This document shows, one piece after another, positions 35,366-44,384 of a DNA stretch of 64,000 nt. The notes under the pieces are model-generated. The model did not search any database and was not told the DNA's origin. It saw nothing but the letters and a program-made list of their open reading frames with translations. The translations under genes and the position numbers were made by a program. Source of the DNA: Paenibacillus sp. XY044 (GTDB taxonomy: Bacteria > Bacillota > Bacilli > Paenibacillales > Paenibacillaceae); the NCBI RefSeq assembly GCF_002257645.1, contig NZ_NQMO01000009.1:62001-126000 (forward strand), read 5' to 3'. Every line of letters starts with the position of its first letter. The stretch's first letter is position 1.

Positions 35366-36480
35366 ACACAAGCCCTGAAGAACAAGCCATGCTTGCCGAT
35401 GCGGCGCAGCTCCGGCGGGAACGGATGCAAATCGGCGCCTCGGAAGCTTCTGAGGCGATACGGCGCGGGTTCGCGAGTAGATCGGCTTCACGAAAGCGTC
35501 GTTTCCTGCCCTATGCCGTCGCGGCAGTGGCTCTTGCAGTGCTGCTGGGAGCCGGATGGTGGCAGGGCGGCCCGATCGGCGGGCTGCCTGCCCTGCATAC
35601 GGCGAAGGATTTGGACTGGGGTGTGCTGGCGAAATATGAGCCCCTATCCGGCGTGGACCATGCAACACTGGAATCCGCAGTGCGCAACGATTACATCCAA
35701 CTCGTCAACAAGTCGGTTTCCTCCGGTCCTTACCGAATTACCCTCGATGCCGTCACGGCAGACGAGAACAAGATGCTGCTGCTTTACACGGCCACGGCAG
35801 AGTCTGGCCATGAAATCAAAGCGGTGAACAGTGTCAAATTGACCGATTTGAATTCAGGCAGGCCTCTGAATGCTGAGCTGCAGATCAGCAACGGAGACGT
35901 ACACAGCTTCTCCGCTCTGAGCACGGTGATGCTTGACCGCAGCCAGCCTTTTCCGAGCCGCATCGAGGTCGATTTTCAGGTGACCTCCGTAAATCCCGGG
36001 AAGCTGGGCGACCCGAAAACCGGGGCGGCCGCTGCGGACTTCCTTTATTCCGACCGTATGAAAATTAACGTTGATTTAGAACCAAAATTTGAACAGACGC
36101 AGACCGTTGTTATGCAGCCCGACCGGTCCATAAGCATCGACGGCCGTAAGGTTGTTCTCTCCAAAATGGAAGTATCTCCGCTGATGACCCGCGCTACCTT
36201 CACGGTCGATCCCGGCAGCAGAACGGATCTTGAGACCAGGCGATCCATCCGGGACAAGTTCCGTTACATGAACATCGTCTCCACCAATTGGAATGGAAGG
36301 GTTGTGCAGCTGAGTCCGGTAGCCGGGAACGGGACCGACGTGGGCTTTCAGCAAATATTCAGCAGCAGCATGCTCGACAAGCCCCGCTCGCTTGTGCTGA
36401 AAATGTACCTTGAGTCGGATGACCCGGGTGCCCCTAAACCGCTCGAGGAGCTCCCCGTCGTTGAAATGAAAATCAGATAA
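35362..36480 (+). CDS. membrane-anchored DUF4179-type protein, probable anti-sigma factor
   Basis: A 372-residue protein. A cytoplasmic N-terminus of about 48 residues and one membrane segment (FLPYAVAAVALAVLLGAGWW) precede a large extracellular part with a beta-rich DUF4179-like domain (ITLDAVTADENKMLLLYTATAESG) and a second beta domain. There is no HxxxCxxC zinc motif in the N-terminal region, unlike ZAS anti-sigmas. Coupling by a 4-bp overlap to the ECF sigma gene argues for an anti-sigma role, with the outer part as stress sensor. Confidence 0.78.
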   Translation: MNTSPEEQAMLADAAQLRRERMQIGASEASEAIRRGFASRSASRKRRFLPYAVAAVALAVLLGAGWWQGGPIGGLPALHTAKDLDWGVLAKYEPLSGVDHATLESAVRNDYIQLVNKSVSSGPYRITLDAVTADENKMLLLYTATAESGHEIKAVNSVKLTDLNSGRPLNAELQISNGDVHSFSALSTVMLDRSQPFPSRIEVDFQVTSVNPGKLGDPKTGAAAADFLYSDRMKINVDLEPKFEQTQTVVMQPDRSISIDGRKVVLSKMEVSPLMTRATFTVDPGSRTDLETRRSIRDKFRYMNIVSTNWNGRVVQLSPVAGNGTDVGFQQIFSSSMLDKPRSLVLKMYLESDDPGAPKPLEELPVVEMKIR

Positions 36481-36519
36481 CCAAAAAGAACCGCGATCCT
36501 CTCGCGGTTCTTTTTGGTT
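36479..36519. terminator. rho-independent terminator, bidirectional
   Basis: AACCAAAAAGAACCGCGA pairs with TCGCGGTTCTTTTTGGTT around a 5-nt loop. It lies between the anti-sigma gene and the convergent dehydrogenase. Confidence 0.9.
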
Positions 36520-36553
36520 ATCTGCTAAATGATCCGAGCTCGGGCATCGCCAT

Positions 36554-37642
36554 CTACTCATCGCCTGACCAAACCTGACGTGAAGAAACGACGGTTTCTC
36601 CAGACTGAATCGCCTGCTGCATGAGCATCCCCAAATAATGATCCTGCGAAGCATCGGAGAGACTGTAGAAACTGGGCCCGCCAGCAGCGTAGGCAGCCAT
36701 TTGCTGCAGGCAGCAGGCGATGGCGATTTCATCGTCGTACAGCCTTGCAGGGACAAACGGATTGTCGTACACCCACCGTTCTCCTGCCATGATCCCCTGC
36801 AGAAAGTACCCTTCCTGATTCTCGAGCTCTCCCTTATTAATACGCTTGAAGTTCAAATGAAGCGGCGTACGGAAATCCTTTAGTACCGTCAGCCGGTCAT
36901 CGAATATCTCGCCCCGCACGCCTCGAACCGACAGGTGGTTCGAACGGATCCAGGAACGGTGCTGGTCCGCGGTGAAATCGTAGATCCCGAGCTTTCCGCC
37001 GAAATCCAGCCAGGCCAAATCACGCCGGGACGTCACGATCTGTTCTTCCGACGGCGGTCCGCTGCGGGTAGGTCCTGCCACCCAGTCGGATTCAAACCGC
37101 ATTGCACGAACGCGGACGTCTTCGAATCCAATACCGAGCATCTTCCGAAGCAGGCCGACTCCGTGGTAAAAGTGTGAAATCGATACGGTTGCTTGGGTTA
37201 CGTTCCCGAGCAACCCTTCCCGAATCACCGCCATTCTAGCTTGGTTCATCGGATGGAACGGATACTGCTCGGCGACCTGCACCCGCGCACCGCGGCGTGT
37301 CAGCTGGTCATGCAGCATGATCAGCCCGTCCAAGTCAGGTGCAGGAGGCGTTTCCGCCAATGCGGGAATTCCGTGATCCGCCAGCTGAAGCAAATACTCC
37401 GCACAAGCCGATGCGCTGACCGACACGACCATGAAATCCGGTTGCGGGCCGGCCAACAGCTGTTCAAGCGTCCTGTATGTGGCCACCTGCCACTGGCGCT
37501 CCATCGCCTGGCCTTTGTCTGCGTCCCGAACCACCATTCCCGTGACCCGGAATTCCTTTGGAAGCGCTTGCGCAATTCTCAAAAAATATTGGGCCCGAAA
37601 GCCACCGCCACCGATGATGCCGAAAGTTGCAGGCCTTCCCAT
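36554..37642 (-). CDS. Gfo/Idh/MocA-family oxidoreductase
   Basis: A 362-residue protein. It has an N-terminal Rossmann motif (FGIIGGGGFRAQYFLRIAQAL) and DFMVVSVSASACAEYLLQLADHGIPALAETPPAPD in place of the usual EKP motif: the family Lys is not present at that position (AETPPAP), so the catalytic residue may be elsewhere or altered. The second half is the substrate barrel. AAGGAGG precedes the ATG. It is the distal gene downstream of the fourth ABC module and probably oxidises or modifies the imported sugar. Confidence 0.85.
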   Translation of the reverse strand: MGRPATFGIIGGGGFRAQYFLRIAQALPKEFRVTGMVVRDADKGQAMERQWQVATYRTLEQLLAGPQPDFMVVSVSASACAEYLLQLADHGIPALAETPPAPDLDGLIMLHDQLTRRGARVQVAEQYPFHPMNQARMAVIREGLLGNVTQATVSISHFYHGVGLLRKMLGIGFEDVRVRAMRFESDWVAGPTRSGPPSEEQIVTSRRDLAWLDFGGKLGIYDFTADQHRSWIRSNHLSVRGVRGEIFDDRLTVLKDFRTPLHLNFKRINKGELENQEGYFLQGIMAGERWVYDNPFVPARLYDDEIAIACCLQQMAAYAAGGPSFYSLSDASQDHYLGMLMQQAIQSGETVVSSRQVWSGDE

Positions 37643-37794
37643 AACTACACCTCCTTTTTATTGTAAGCAGCCCGAAGGCCACAGTACCATGAACGATAAC
37701 ACCATGGACGATTCGCGGATCTCGTCCGCATTCCTTCTTGGATAATACTACCATAGCACCGACCCTGATCATTGACAATCCGCTGATACGTCAA

Positions 37795-37828
37795 AAGAAA
37801 GAGCCGGCCGCTGGCCGGTTCTTTCTCG
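37795..37828 (-). terminator. hairpin between binding protein and dehydrogenase
   Basis: AAAGAAAGAGCCGGCC pairs with GGCCGGTTCTTTCT, and a T-rich run follows on the minus strand. Probably a partial terminator or mRNA 3' end for the abundant binding protein. Confidence 0.7.
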
Positions 37829-37899
37829 ATGAAGATGGAACTATTTTCTCCTGTACCTGTCATCGTTGTTCCCGGGAGCATTCCGAGCATAATGATGAT

Positions 37900-39543
37900 T
37901 TATTCCGCCTCATACCGTTCGTATGCCGCCTGATACACCGACATGTACTGATCCAGTCCCATTTTGTTCAGGTTGTTCACATACCCGTCCCACTGATCGA
38001 AAGACGCGGAGCCGTTAATGAATTTCGCTTCCATTTCCGCCGTATAGTCCTCGATGTCCTTTCCGATGGAAGACATGACTTCCGTCTCCTCCGGTGTATA
38101 GTTGAAGTTATACAGAATGTTCTTCACCGCGTATGGTTTGGCTTTTTCAGCCGCGGCCATGGAATTCGGGAGCGTCTCCGATCCTTTGAAATACTTCTCT
38201 GTCACGAAGCCCGGATAGCTTCCACCCAGCCAGGTGAAGTATTTGGCCAATGCCTGGTCCTGCGTCAGCCCGTCCGGATTGTTCGTTATTTCATCCACGT
38301 ATTTCAAATTGCCGCTCGCGTCACTGGTATACGTCTCCCCTTCCTTGCCCATGAAATACAGCTTGGCGCCTTCATCGCTGTAGAAGTAATCCATCCAGCG
38401 GATCGTGGCTTCCGGGTATGCATCTTTATTTGTAATGGCAAACGCGCCGACATGCACCATCGGAACTTTGACATGGGCATACAGCTGGTCGCCGTGCGGC
38501 CCCTTCAGCGCCCCGAGTCCCACGAATTCCTTACGTCCCATCACCGTTTCAGGGTTCGGCACTACCGTCGAGCCGAGCAGACCGGCTTGACCTTTGGCGT
38601 TCAAGGCGCTGCCCTCGATCGTAAATATTTCGGGATCGATCAAACCCTCCTTGTAGAGCTTGCTTATAAACTGCAGCACTTCTTTGTACTGCGGCAGTGT
38701 TTTGATAAAGCGAAGCTTGCCTGTATCCGGGTCCACATCCACCAGTTTATGTCCCAGGCCGCTGGTGCCGAGCCCCCAAGCCCCCTTCATGTGGTCGATC
38801 AGGACCGTGATGCCGCCCGCACTGAACGGAATCTCGTCATGCTTGCCGTTCCCGTTCAGGTCCGTTGTTTTAACCGCCTGCAGGTACTTGTAAAATTCCT
38901 CGGTCGTCTTCGGCTCCTCCATCCCCAGCTTCTTCAGCCAATCCTGGTTGATCCACAGCGGCGTGCCGATCAGCATGGAGAGAAGGTCCGGATCGTAGAA
39001 GGACGGAAGCGAATAAATATTGCCGTCCGGCATCGTCAGCCCTTTGCGGATGTCCGGATATTTCTCCATCAGCTTCTTGAAGTTGGGCGCGTATTTGTCG
39101 ATCAGGTCATTTAACGGGATGAAGACGCCCTGCTGCCCATACCGGGCGAGCTCGGCCGATCCGACGCGTGCTGAGTAGAAGACGTCCGGATAGTCGCCCC
39201 CCGCCAGCGCCAAGTTCCTTTTCTCGGTCAGCGTTTCAAACGGCACCAGATTGAACTTCACCTGGATATTCGACATTTGGCAGTACGTTTTCCAAATCAG
39301 CGTATCTTCAAATTTGCTGCCGTTGGTCGGCGACTTGCCTGTGAAAAACGTCAGCTCAATGGGTTCCTTCACGATGGGCATGCCCGTTTCATTCAGATTC
39401 GCCTGCTTATCGGTCTTGTTCTCCGCTTCGCCTTCCGATGCGCTGCCGCTGCATCCGCCAAGCAAGCCCGCGGCCATCACGAGCGTCAGCGTGAGCGGTC
39501 CCCATTTGCCCCGCATCTTATGAAGCAGTCTTTGTTTTCCCAT
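37900..39543 (-). CDS. sugar ABC transporter substrate-binding lipoprotein (LplA-like, large type)
   Basis: A 547-residue exported lipoprotein. A signal peptide of about 30 residues ends in the lipobox LGGC. Family features are GKQANLNETGMPIV tether residues, YARYGQQGVFIPLNDLIDKYAPNFKKL, the calcium loop DLNGNGKHDEIPFSAGG and LNKMGLDQYMSVYQAAYERY at the C-terminus. GGAGG precedes the ATG. It is close in type to the protein at 10375, so the two modules likely arose by duplication or share ancestry. Confidence 0.9.
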   Translation of the reverse strand: MGKQRLLHKMRGKWGPLTLTLVMAAGLLGGCSGSASEGEAENKTDKQANLNETGMPIVKEPIELTFFTGKSPTNGSKFEDTLIWKTYCQMSNIQVKFNLVPFETLTEKRNLALAGGDYPDVFYSARVGSAELARYGQQGVFIPLNDLIDKYAPNFKKLMEKYPDIRKGLTMPDGNIYSLPSFYDPDLLSMLIGTPLWINQDWLKKLGMEEPKTTEEFYKYLQAVKTTDLNGNGKHDEIPFSAGGITVLIDHMKGAWGLGTSGLGHKLVDVDPDTGKLRFIKTLPQYKEVLQFISKLYKEGLIDPEIFTIEGSALNAKGQAGLLGSTVVPNPETVMGRKEFVGLGALKGPHGDQLYAHVKVPMVHVGAFAITNKDAYPEATIRWMDYFYSDEGAKLYFMGKEGETYTSDASGNLKYVDEITNNPDGLTQDQALAKYFTWLGGSYPGFVTEKYFKGSETLPNSMAAAEKAKPYAVKNILYNFNYTPEETEVMSSIGKDIEDYTAEMEAKFINGSASFDQWDGYVNNLNKMGLDQYMSVYQAAYERYEAE

Positions 39544-39580
39544 ACTCCATCTCCTCCGTTAACGTTAGATTGGACCCTGA

Positions 39581-40462
39581 TCAGCCTTTAATCGCACCGA
39601 CCATGACGCCTTTGACGAAATACTTTTGCAGAAAAGGGTAAAGAATGAGCATCGGCAGATTCGTGACAATAACCGCCGCATATTTGATCGCCTCCGCATC
39701 CATCAGGCTGCGGGCCAGCGTGTCATCGCTGATATCGACCATCTCCTGCATCTGGTTCTGTACCAGGATCTCGCGCAGAAACAGCTGCATCGGATACAAA
39801 TCCCGGTCCGACAAATAAAGCAGCGCGCTGAAGTAAGCATTCCAATGTCCCACCGCGTAGAACAGCACCATGACTGCCAATACGGGTCCCGACAGGGGCA
39901 GCACGACTTTGAGCAGAATTTTAATATTGGAGCATCCATCCATAAAAGCCGCTTCTTGAATTTCTTTGGGTATGGAGGACTGAAAAAACGTACGCATGAT
40001 CAGAATGTTCCATACCGAGACGGCGGACGGGATAATCATGGCCCAGAACGTATTGAGCAGTCCAAGGCTTTTGATCAGCAGGTACGTCGGAATCATGCCG
40101 CCGCCGAAAAACATCGTAAACACGATCAGGAACGTAAAGACGTGCCTGCCTTTGAAATCCGCGCGGGACAGCGGATAAGCCCCGGCAACGGTCATCATCA
40201 CATTGAGCGCGGTTCCCGCAACCGTATACATGACCGTGTTCATAAATCCCCGGAGCAGCTCCTTGTTCCCGAACAGCCGTTCATAGCCAACGAGCGAGAA
40301 CCCTTTGGGCCACAGCCACACCTCTCCCCGAATGACCGACCCGGGATTGCTGACCGATGCGATCAGCACGAAGAACAGCGGATACAGAACAATCAGGGTG
40401 ACGACCCCTAAAAGAATATAGATGCCTATTCCCGTGATCCGCTCGGACCTGGTTTCCAGCAT
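39581..40462 (-). CDS. sugar ABC transporter permease, LplC type
   Basis: A 293-residue membrane subunit with six predicted helices. The EAA loop is EIQEAAFMDGCSNIKILLKVVLPLSGP, and the end is QKYFVKGVMVGAIKG. GAAGGAGG precedes the ATG. It is 31 bp downstream of the LplB gene and 37 bp upstream of the lipoprotein gene, in one operon. Confidence 0.92.
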   Translation of the reverse strand: MLETRSERITGIGIYILLGVVTLIVLYPLFFVLIASVSNPGSVIRGEVWLWPKGFSLVGYERLFGNKELLRGFMNTVMYTVAGTALNVMMTVAGAYPLSRADFKGRHVFTFLIVFTMFFGGGMIPTYLLIKSLGLLNTFWAMIIPSAVSVWNILIMRTFFQSSIPKEIQEAAFMDGCSNIKILLKVVLPLSGPVLAVMVLFYAVGHWNAYFSALLYLSDRDLYPMQLFLREILVQNQMQEMVDISDDTLARSLMDAEAIKYAAVIVTNLPMLILYPFLQKYFVKGVMVGAIKG

Positions 40463-40493
40463 GGATGCGCCTCCTTCTGTTGTCTAGTCAAGA

Positions 40494-41468
40494 TTACCAT
40501 AGGCTGCTGCCGCCCATTTTGCGCGCGATCCGGTTTACGGTCAGGAGCAGGACGAAATTGACGACGGCGTTGAACAGACCCACGGCCGCGGAATAGCTGT
40601 ACTGCGCCCCCAAAATGCCGCTGCGGTATACGTTGGTGGCAATGACGTCCGACGCTTCCATATTGAGCGAATTTTGCATCAGGAACACCTTCTCGAAACC
40701 TACACCCAAAATCGATCCGATGTTCAGAATGAGCAGAACGACGATCGTCGGTGCAATGCCTGGTAAATTGATATGCCAAATCCGCTTGAGCCTGCCTGCA
40801 CCGTCCACCTTGGCGGCTTCATGAAGCTGCGGGTCAATCCCGGACAAGGCAGCCAAATAAATGATCGAGCTCCATCCCATGCTCTGCCACACGCCTGACC
40901 AGACATAGATGCTCTTGAACCATGACGGTTCGGTCAGAAAAGAAACCGGCTGTCCGCCAAGCCATACGATGACCGCATTGACGAGCCCGCTGACCGGAGA
41001 CAGGAACATCATCAGCATGCCGACTACGACCACGGTCGATAAAAAATGCGGGGCATAGGTCACCGTCTGGACGAATCGCCGGAATTTGGATGAACGCACC
41101 TCATGAAGCAGAAGCGCCAGCACGATCGGAATGGGAAAACCCGCGATCAATTCATACACCCCGATGCCGAGCGTGTTCCACAGGATACGCGCAAAATAAA
41201 AGCTGTCAAAAAAGCGTTCGACATGCTTGAGTCCGACCCAAGGGCTCCCCGTGATGCCCTTTGAAGCGATATAATCCTTGAATGCGATCTGCACGCCGTA
41301 CATGGGGATATAGTGGAAAACTATAAAGTAACCCAGAACCGGTGCAATCAAGAGATACAGCTGCCAATTCCGGAGCCATGCTGCCGCCCGGCTGCCCACT
41401 CGTCCGTTTTTTTTATAAGTGCTTCTGCCCTTGCCGGGCATGTTGTTCACTGCCGTTTGGCTATCCAT
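40494..41468 (-). CDS. sugar ABC transporter permease, LplB type
   Basis: A 324-residue membrane protein. A basic N-terminal tail (TYKKNGRVGSRAAAWLRNW) is followed by LYLLIAPVLGYFIVFHYIPMYGVQIAFKDY. The EAA loop is QLHEAAKVDGAGRLKRIWHINLPGIAP, and the C-terminus is NRIARKMGGSSLW. ATG 41468 has GGGGGAGGG upstream; the open frame continues to 41633 without a ribosome site. It is divergent from the AraC regulator at 41774. Confidence 0.92.
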   Translation of the reverse strand: MDSQTAVNNMPGKGRSTYKKNGRVGSRAAAWLRNWQLYLLIAPVLGYFIVFHYIPMYGVQIAFKDYIASKGITGSPWVGLKHVERFFDSFYFARILWNTLGIGVYELIAGFPIPIVLALLLHEVRSSKFRRFVQTVTYAPHFLSTVVVVGMLMMFLSPVSGLVNAVIVWLGGQPVSFLTEPSWFKSIYVWSGVWQSMGWSSIIYLAALSGIDPQLHEAAKVDGAGRLKRIWHINLPGIAPTIVVLLILNIGSILGVGFEKVFLMQNSLNMEASDVIATNVYRSGILGAQYSYSAAVGLFNAVVNFVLLLTVNRIARKMGGSSLW

Positions 41469-41709
41469 ACCGAATTTCCCTCCCCCTCGATCTTCTGTGC
41501 AAGGTTTATGCCCCATGCTGGCCGCCGCCTGACACGAATGCATCATGACACAGCATTGCCGAGCGCCGCTATGGACAATTTTCAAGATGCTTACCCATCT
41601 CTCAACTCTTCGAACTTGCAGGCTGGAAATCATGAATAATCAAACTAAATCATAAAATTTGCATATACAATTTTTACGTTCCCTTAACATCCGCGTCCAA
41701 TCGACTTAA

Positions 41710-41725
41710 TAGTGAGCGGTTACAT
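41710..41725. promoter_or_regulatory. candidate cre (CcpA) site in the divergent gap
   Basis: TAGTGAGCGGTTACAT has two mismatches to the cre consensus, 49 bp before the AraC gene. The rest of 41469-41773 holds the divergent promoters; no further structure is seen. Confidence 0.3.
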
Positions 41726-41773
41726 TAAGGGGATAGGCATCCATGCCAAAATGGTTTGAAGGGAGCTTAAGCG

Positions 41774-44062
41774 GTGATGATTAGCTGGATCAAGGAACGC
41801 AGACGCTCACTGTTCGTTCAGATCTTCATTAGTTTTCTTGCGCTGATCCTGCTGTTTGGCGGGGTCTATACGGCCATTTACCATATGTTTAAAGGAACGC
41901 TTCAGGAAGAAATCATCCAATCAAACCAAAACGATCTGCACGATGCGGCGGTCCGCTTCACCAATCAGCTTCAGCGTCTGCAGGTTCTGCTGTATGATCT
42001 TTACAACCAGGAGGACCTGATCGGTTTTAACAGCCAGCTTCACAGCGCCGAGAGCCAAAATGTCGATTATCTCAAAGCGCGCAGCGTGATTCTTCAAATG
42101 AGAAGGGATGTTTACAACCCTCTGTTTTACCTGGAAGATGTCATTATCTATTTTGACGGAAAAGACTTTGCCCTCAGCAAATCCGGAAGCAGCAGCGCTT
42201 CCTACTTGTTCAGCCATCTGTATGCCAGCTCCGCGTATCCGCACCCGTTCTGGCGGCCTGCTTCCGAGCAGACTGATCCGCAGACGTTCCGGCTGCTTCC
42301 CGCGTCGCAGTTCCACGTCAATGTCACGGTACCGGATGCCAAACAGCTGCTGCCTTATGTGTATCAGCCGCGGGCCGGACGATATCAGGTGATTGCACTG
42401 ATTGATATTGAGAAAGCGGCCAATTCGTTCTTCGGCAACGCCCAGAACCGCACGGTGGGGATTATGGATCCGGAAGGAAACCTGCTGTATAAGCATGGGG
42501 AAATCAACGTGGATGTGCTGCCTGAATTCAAGCCGGGGCAGCTGCAAATACTCTCGGACGATATCTATTATTTCAAAACATCGTCGGACCATGGGCTGAC
42601 CTATATCACCGCAGTCCCCTACACGCATGTCTCCTCACAGTTCAGCCGGGTGACGGGGACCGTCCTGGTCATTTTCATGCTGACACTTGCCGTTTCTGTA
42701 GCCGTTTCCATCATCCTCAGCCGCAAGCTGCACACTCCCGTCAAGCGCATGCTGTCCGCCATGCTGGACAATAAGCCTTTTGATTCGGCCCCTGCACCAT
42801 TGCGGAAGGGCGCGGTGGAGTATGATCTGATCGCGGCAAGGATTAACGAGCTGCAGCGGGACAAAGACGAGATCCGGGCCAAGCTGCATCAGCAGCGGTC
42901 CGTGCTGACCAGCTATTCCTATATCAGCCGCCTCAAAAACATCAACACGGATATCAACGAATGGAAGGACTTCCTGACGGCGGACGAGCGCTATGTCGTG
43001 GTGCTGTATCACATCCGGTTCCGCTTGTCTCATGCGGTAGATCTGCCGGTGCACGCCGATGCGGCCGTACGGCACCTGCTTGACCATATTCACATCCTGA
43101 CGACCGGGCAGTTCGAAGGCTCCCATACGTTCCAGCTTGAGAAGAATGAAATCATATCCATTATAAAAGGTGCATCCTCGACTTCGACTCATACCTTCCT
43201 GGAGGAGATCCGCAGCATATTGGAGGCGGAGAAGGACCAGATTCTGGTCAGCATCGCCGTCAGCGGCGATATCCATCAAGTATCGGAGTTCAGCCGGGCT
43301 TATCATGAACTGAGGACGTGGACGGCCCAGGCCAAAATGGTCGAAGAAGCCCAGCTGATTACCGGCAGCCGTTCCCTTCCCGCCTCCGTTTCGCTAAGTC
43401 CGGCTCAGGAGCGGGAATTCACCGCCTCCCTGCAATCGGGCCAGGAAACCCGCTGCTTGCAGTTGATCGATCAAGCGCTGGATTTCATGCTGCGCAAGGA
43501 AGCCGGCATCGGCCAATTCCGCTTCTTCGCCGATTCCATCGCCTCGCGGGTGATCTACTTCGTGGAAGCCGCCCAGGTGGATCCATCTACGCTTCAATCG
43601 CTGAAGCAGTGGACCCGCCGGCTGCAGGACTGCCAGTGCGTCATGGATTACCGCCAAGTCTTCCGGCAGCTGCTTGAAGCAGCCTGCTCCCTGCTGCGTT
43701 CCAAGTGGGATGCGCGGGAAGAGCCTCTGATCTCCAGGCTTCTGAAGGTGATGCAGACCCAATACGCCGAGGAATTATCCCTGGATTATCTATCGGCCAA
43801 ATTTAATCTGACGAGCACCTATTTATCCGCTTATATCAAAGACAAGACCGGCTTGAATTTCAGCGACCATCTGCAGGGTATCCGGATGGAAAAGGCACGC
43901 GAGCTGCTCGCCTGCACCAGCCTGACCGTCAATGAAATCAGCCAGCAGGTCGGTTACCTCAATATCACCTCATTCAACCGGACCTTTAAAAAGGTGACCG
44001 GCATCACGCCGGGTACCTACCGCAAAAGGCATTGGCTTCAGAACACCAGCCAAAGCGGTTAG
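41774..44062 (+). CDS. membrane-anchored AraC-type regulator
   Basis: A 762-residue regulator. TM1 (SLFVQIFISFLALILLFGGVYTAIY), a Cache-like extracellular sensor (about 38-285) and TM2 (TGTVLVIFMLTLAVSVAVSIIL) precede the HAMP-like RKLHTPVKRMLSAM. The cytoplasmic middle leads to the AraC domain (LSLDYLSAKFNLTSTYLSAYIKDKTG and VNEISQQVGYLNITSFNRTFKKVTG). GTG 41774 or ATG 41777 is the start; GGGAGC precedes both. It is divergent from, and presumably activates, the permease-binding protein-dehydrogenase operon. Confidence 0.9.
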   Translation: MMISWIKERRRSLFVQIFISFLALILLFGGVYTAIYHMFKGTLQEEIIQSNQNDLHDAAVRFTNQLQRLQVLLYDLYNQEDLIGFNSQLHSAESQNVDYLKARSVILQMRRDVYNPLFYLEDVIIYFDGKDFALSKSGSSSASYLFSHLYASSAYPHPFWRPASEQTDPQTFRLLPASQFHVNVTVPDAKQLLPYVYQPRAGRYQVIALIDIEKAANSFFGNAQNRTVGIMDPEGNLLYKHGEINVDVLPEFKPGQLQILSDDIYYFKTSSDHGLTYITAVPYTHVSSQFSRVTGTVLVIFMLTLAVSVAVSIILSRKLHTPVKRMLSAMLDNKPFDSAPAPLRKGAVEYDLIAARINELQRDKDEIRAKLHQQRSVLTSYSYISRLKNINTDINEWKDFLTADERYVVVLYHIRFRLSHAVDLPVHADAAVRHLLDHIHILTTGQFEGSHTFQLEKNEIISIIKGASSTSTHTFLEEIRSILEAEKDQILVSIAVSGDIHQVSEFSRAYHELRTWTAQAKMVEEAQLITGSRSLPASVSLSPAQEREFTASLQSGQETRCLQLIDQALDFMLRKEAGIGQFRFFADSIASRVIYFVEAAQVDPSTLQSLKQWTRRLQDCQCVMDYRQVFRQLLEAACSLLRSKWDAREEPLISRLLKVMQTQYAEELSLDYLSAKFNLTSTYLSAYIKDKTGLNFSDHLQGIRMEKARELLACTSLTVNEISQQVGYLNITSFNRTFKKVTGITPGTYRKRHWLQNTSQSG

Positions 44063-44110
44063 CGAACCTGGCTGCGGAGCCCAACTCTTAGCGGAGGTTC
44101 GCCCAACCAC

Positions 44111-44157
44111 AAAAACAGCCAATTGCCCGTATGTAACGGGCAATTGGCTGTTTTTTG
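44111..44157. terminator. rho-independent terminator
   Basis: AAAAACAGCCAATTGCCCGT pairs with ACGGGCAATTGGCTGTTTTTT (loop ATGTA), 49 bp after the regulator stop. Confidence 0.9.
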
Positions 44158-44246
44158 CTTGAAGCTATATCTCGAACAACATACATCCCATGATCAGGTT
44201 CGCCGCCATGCTCAACAATTCCAGGATACATAACATCGCAAGATCC

Positions 44247-44281
44247 GCCTTAGGATAAATTCGCTAATCATATCCTAAGGC
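44247..44281. repeat. perfect 11-bp inverted repeat upstream of the ger operon
   Basis: GCCTTAGGATA / TATCCTAAGGC with a 13-nt loop lies about 105 bp before gerAB. There is no T-run after it. It could be an operator or an mRNA leader structure. Nothing else is visible in 44158-44384. Confidence 0.6.
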
Positions 44282-44384
44282 AAAGCGGTCGCAGTGTCAC
44301 GTCATAAACAAGGCACTCCGTATAATTCTTCTAAAATATCCCACTATAAGAAGGAAAGATTGCCAAGCGAGGAGGATGAGGATC

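Noticed and set aside
37738..39114. Plus-strand frame of 458 codons opposite the fourth binding-protein gene
   Set aside because: Shadow of the lipoprotein gene; no signal peptide, domain or ribosome site.
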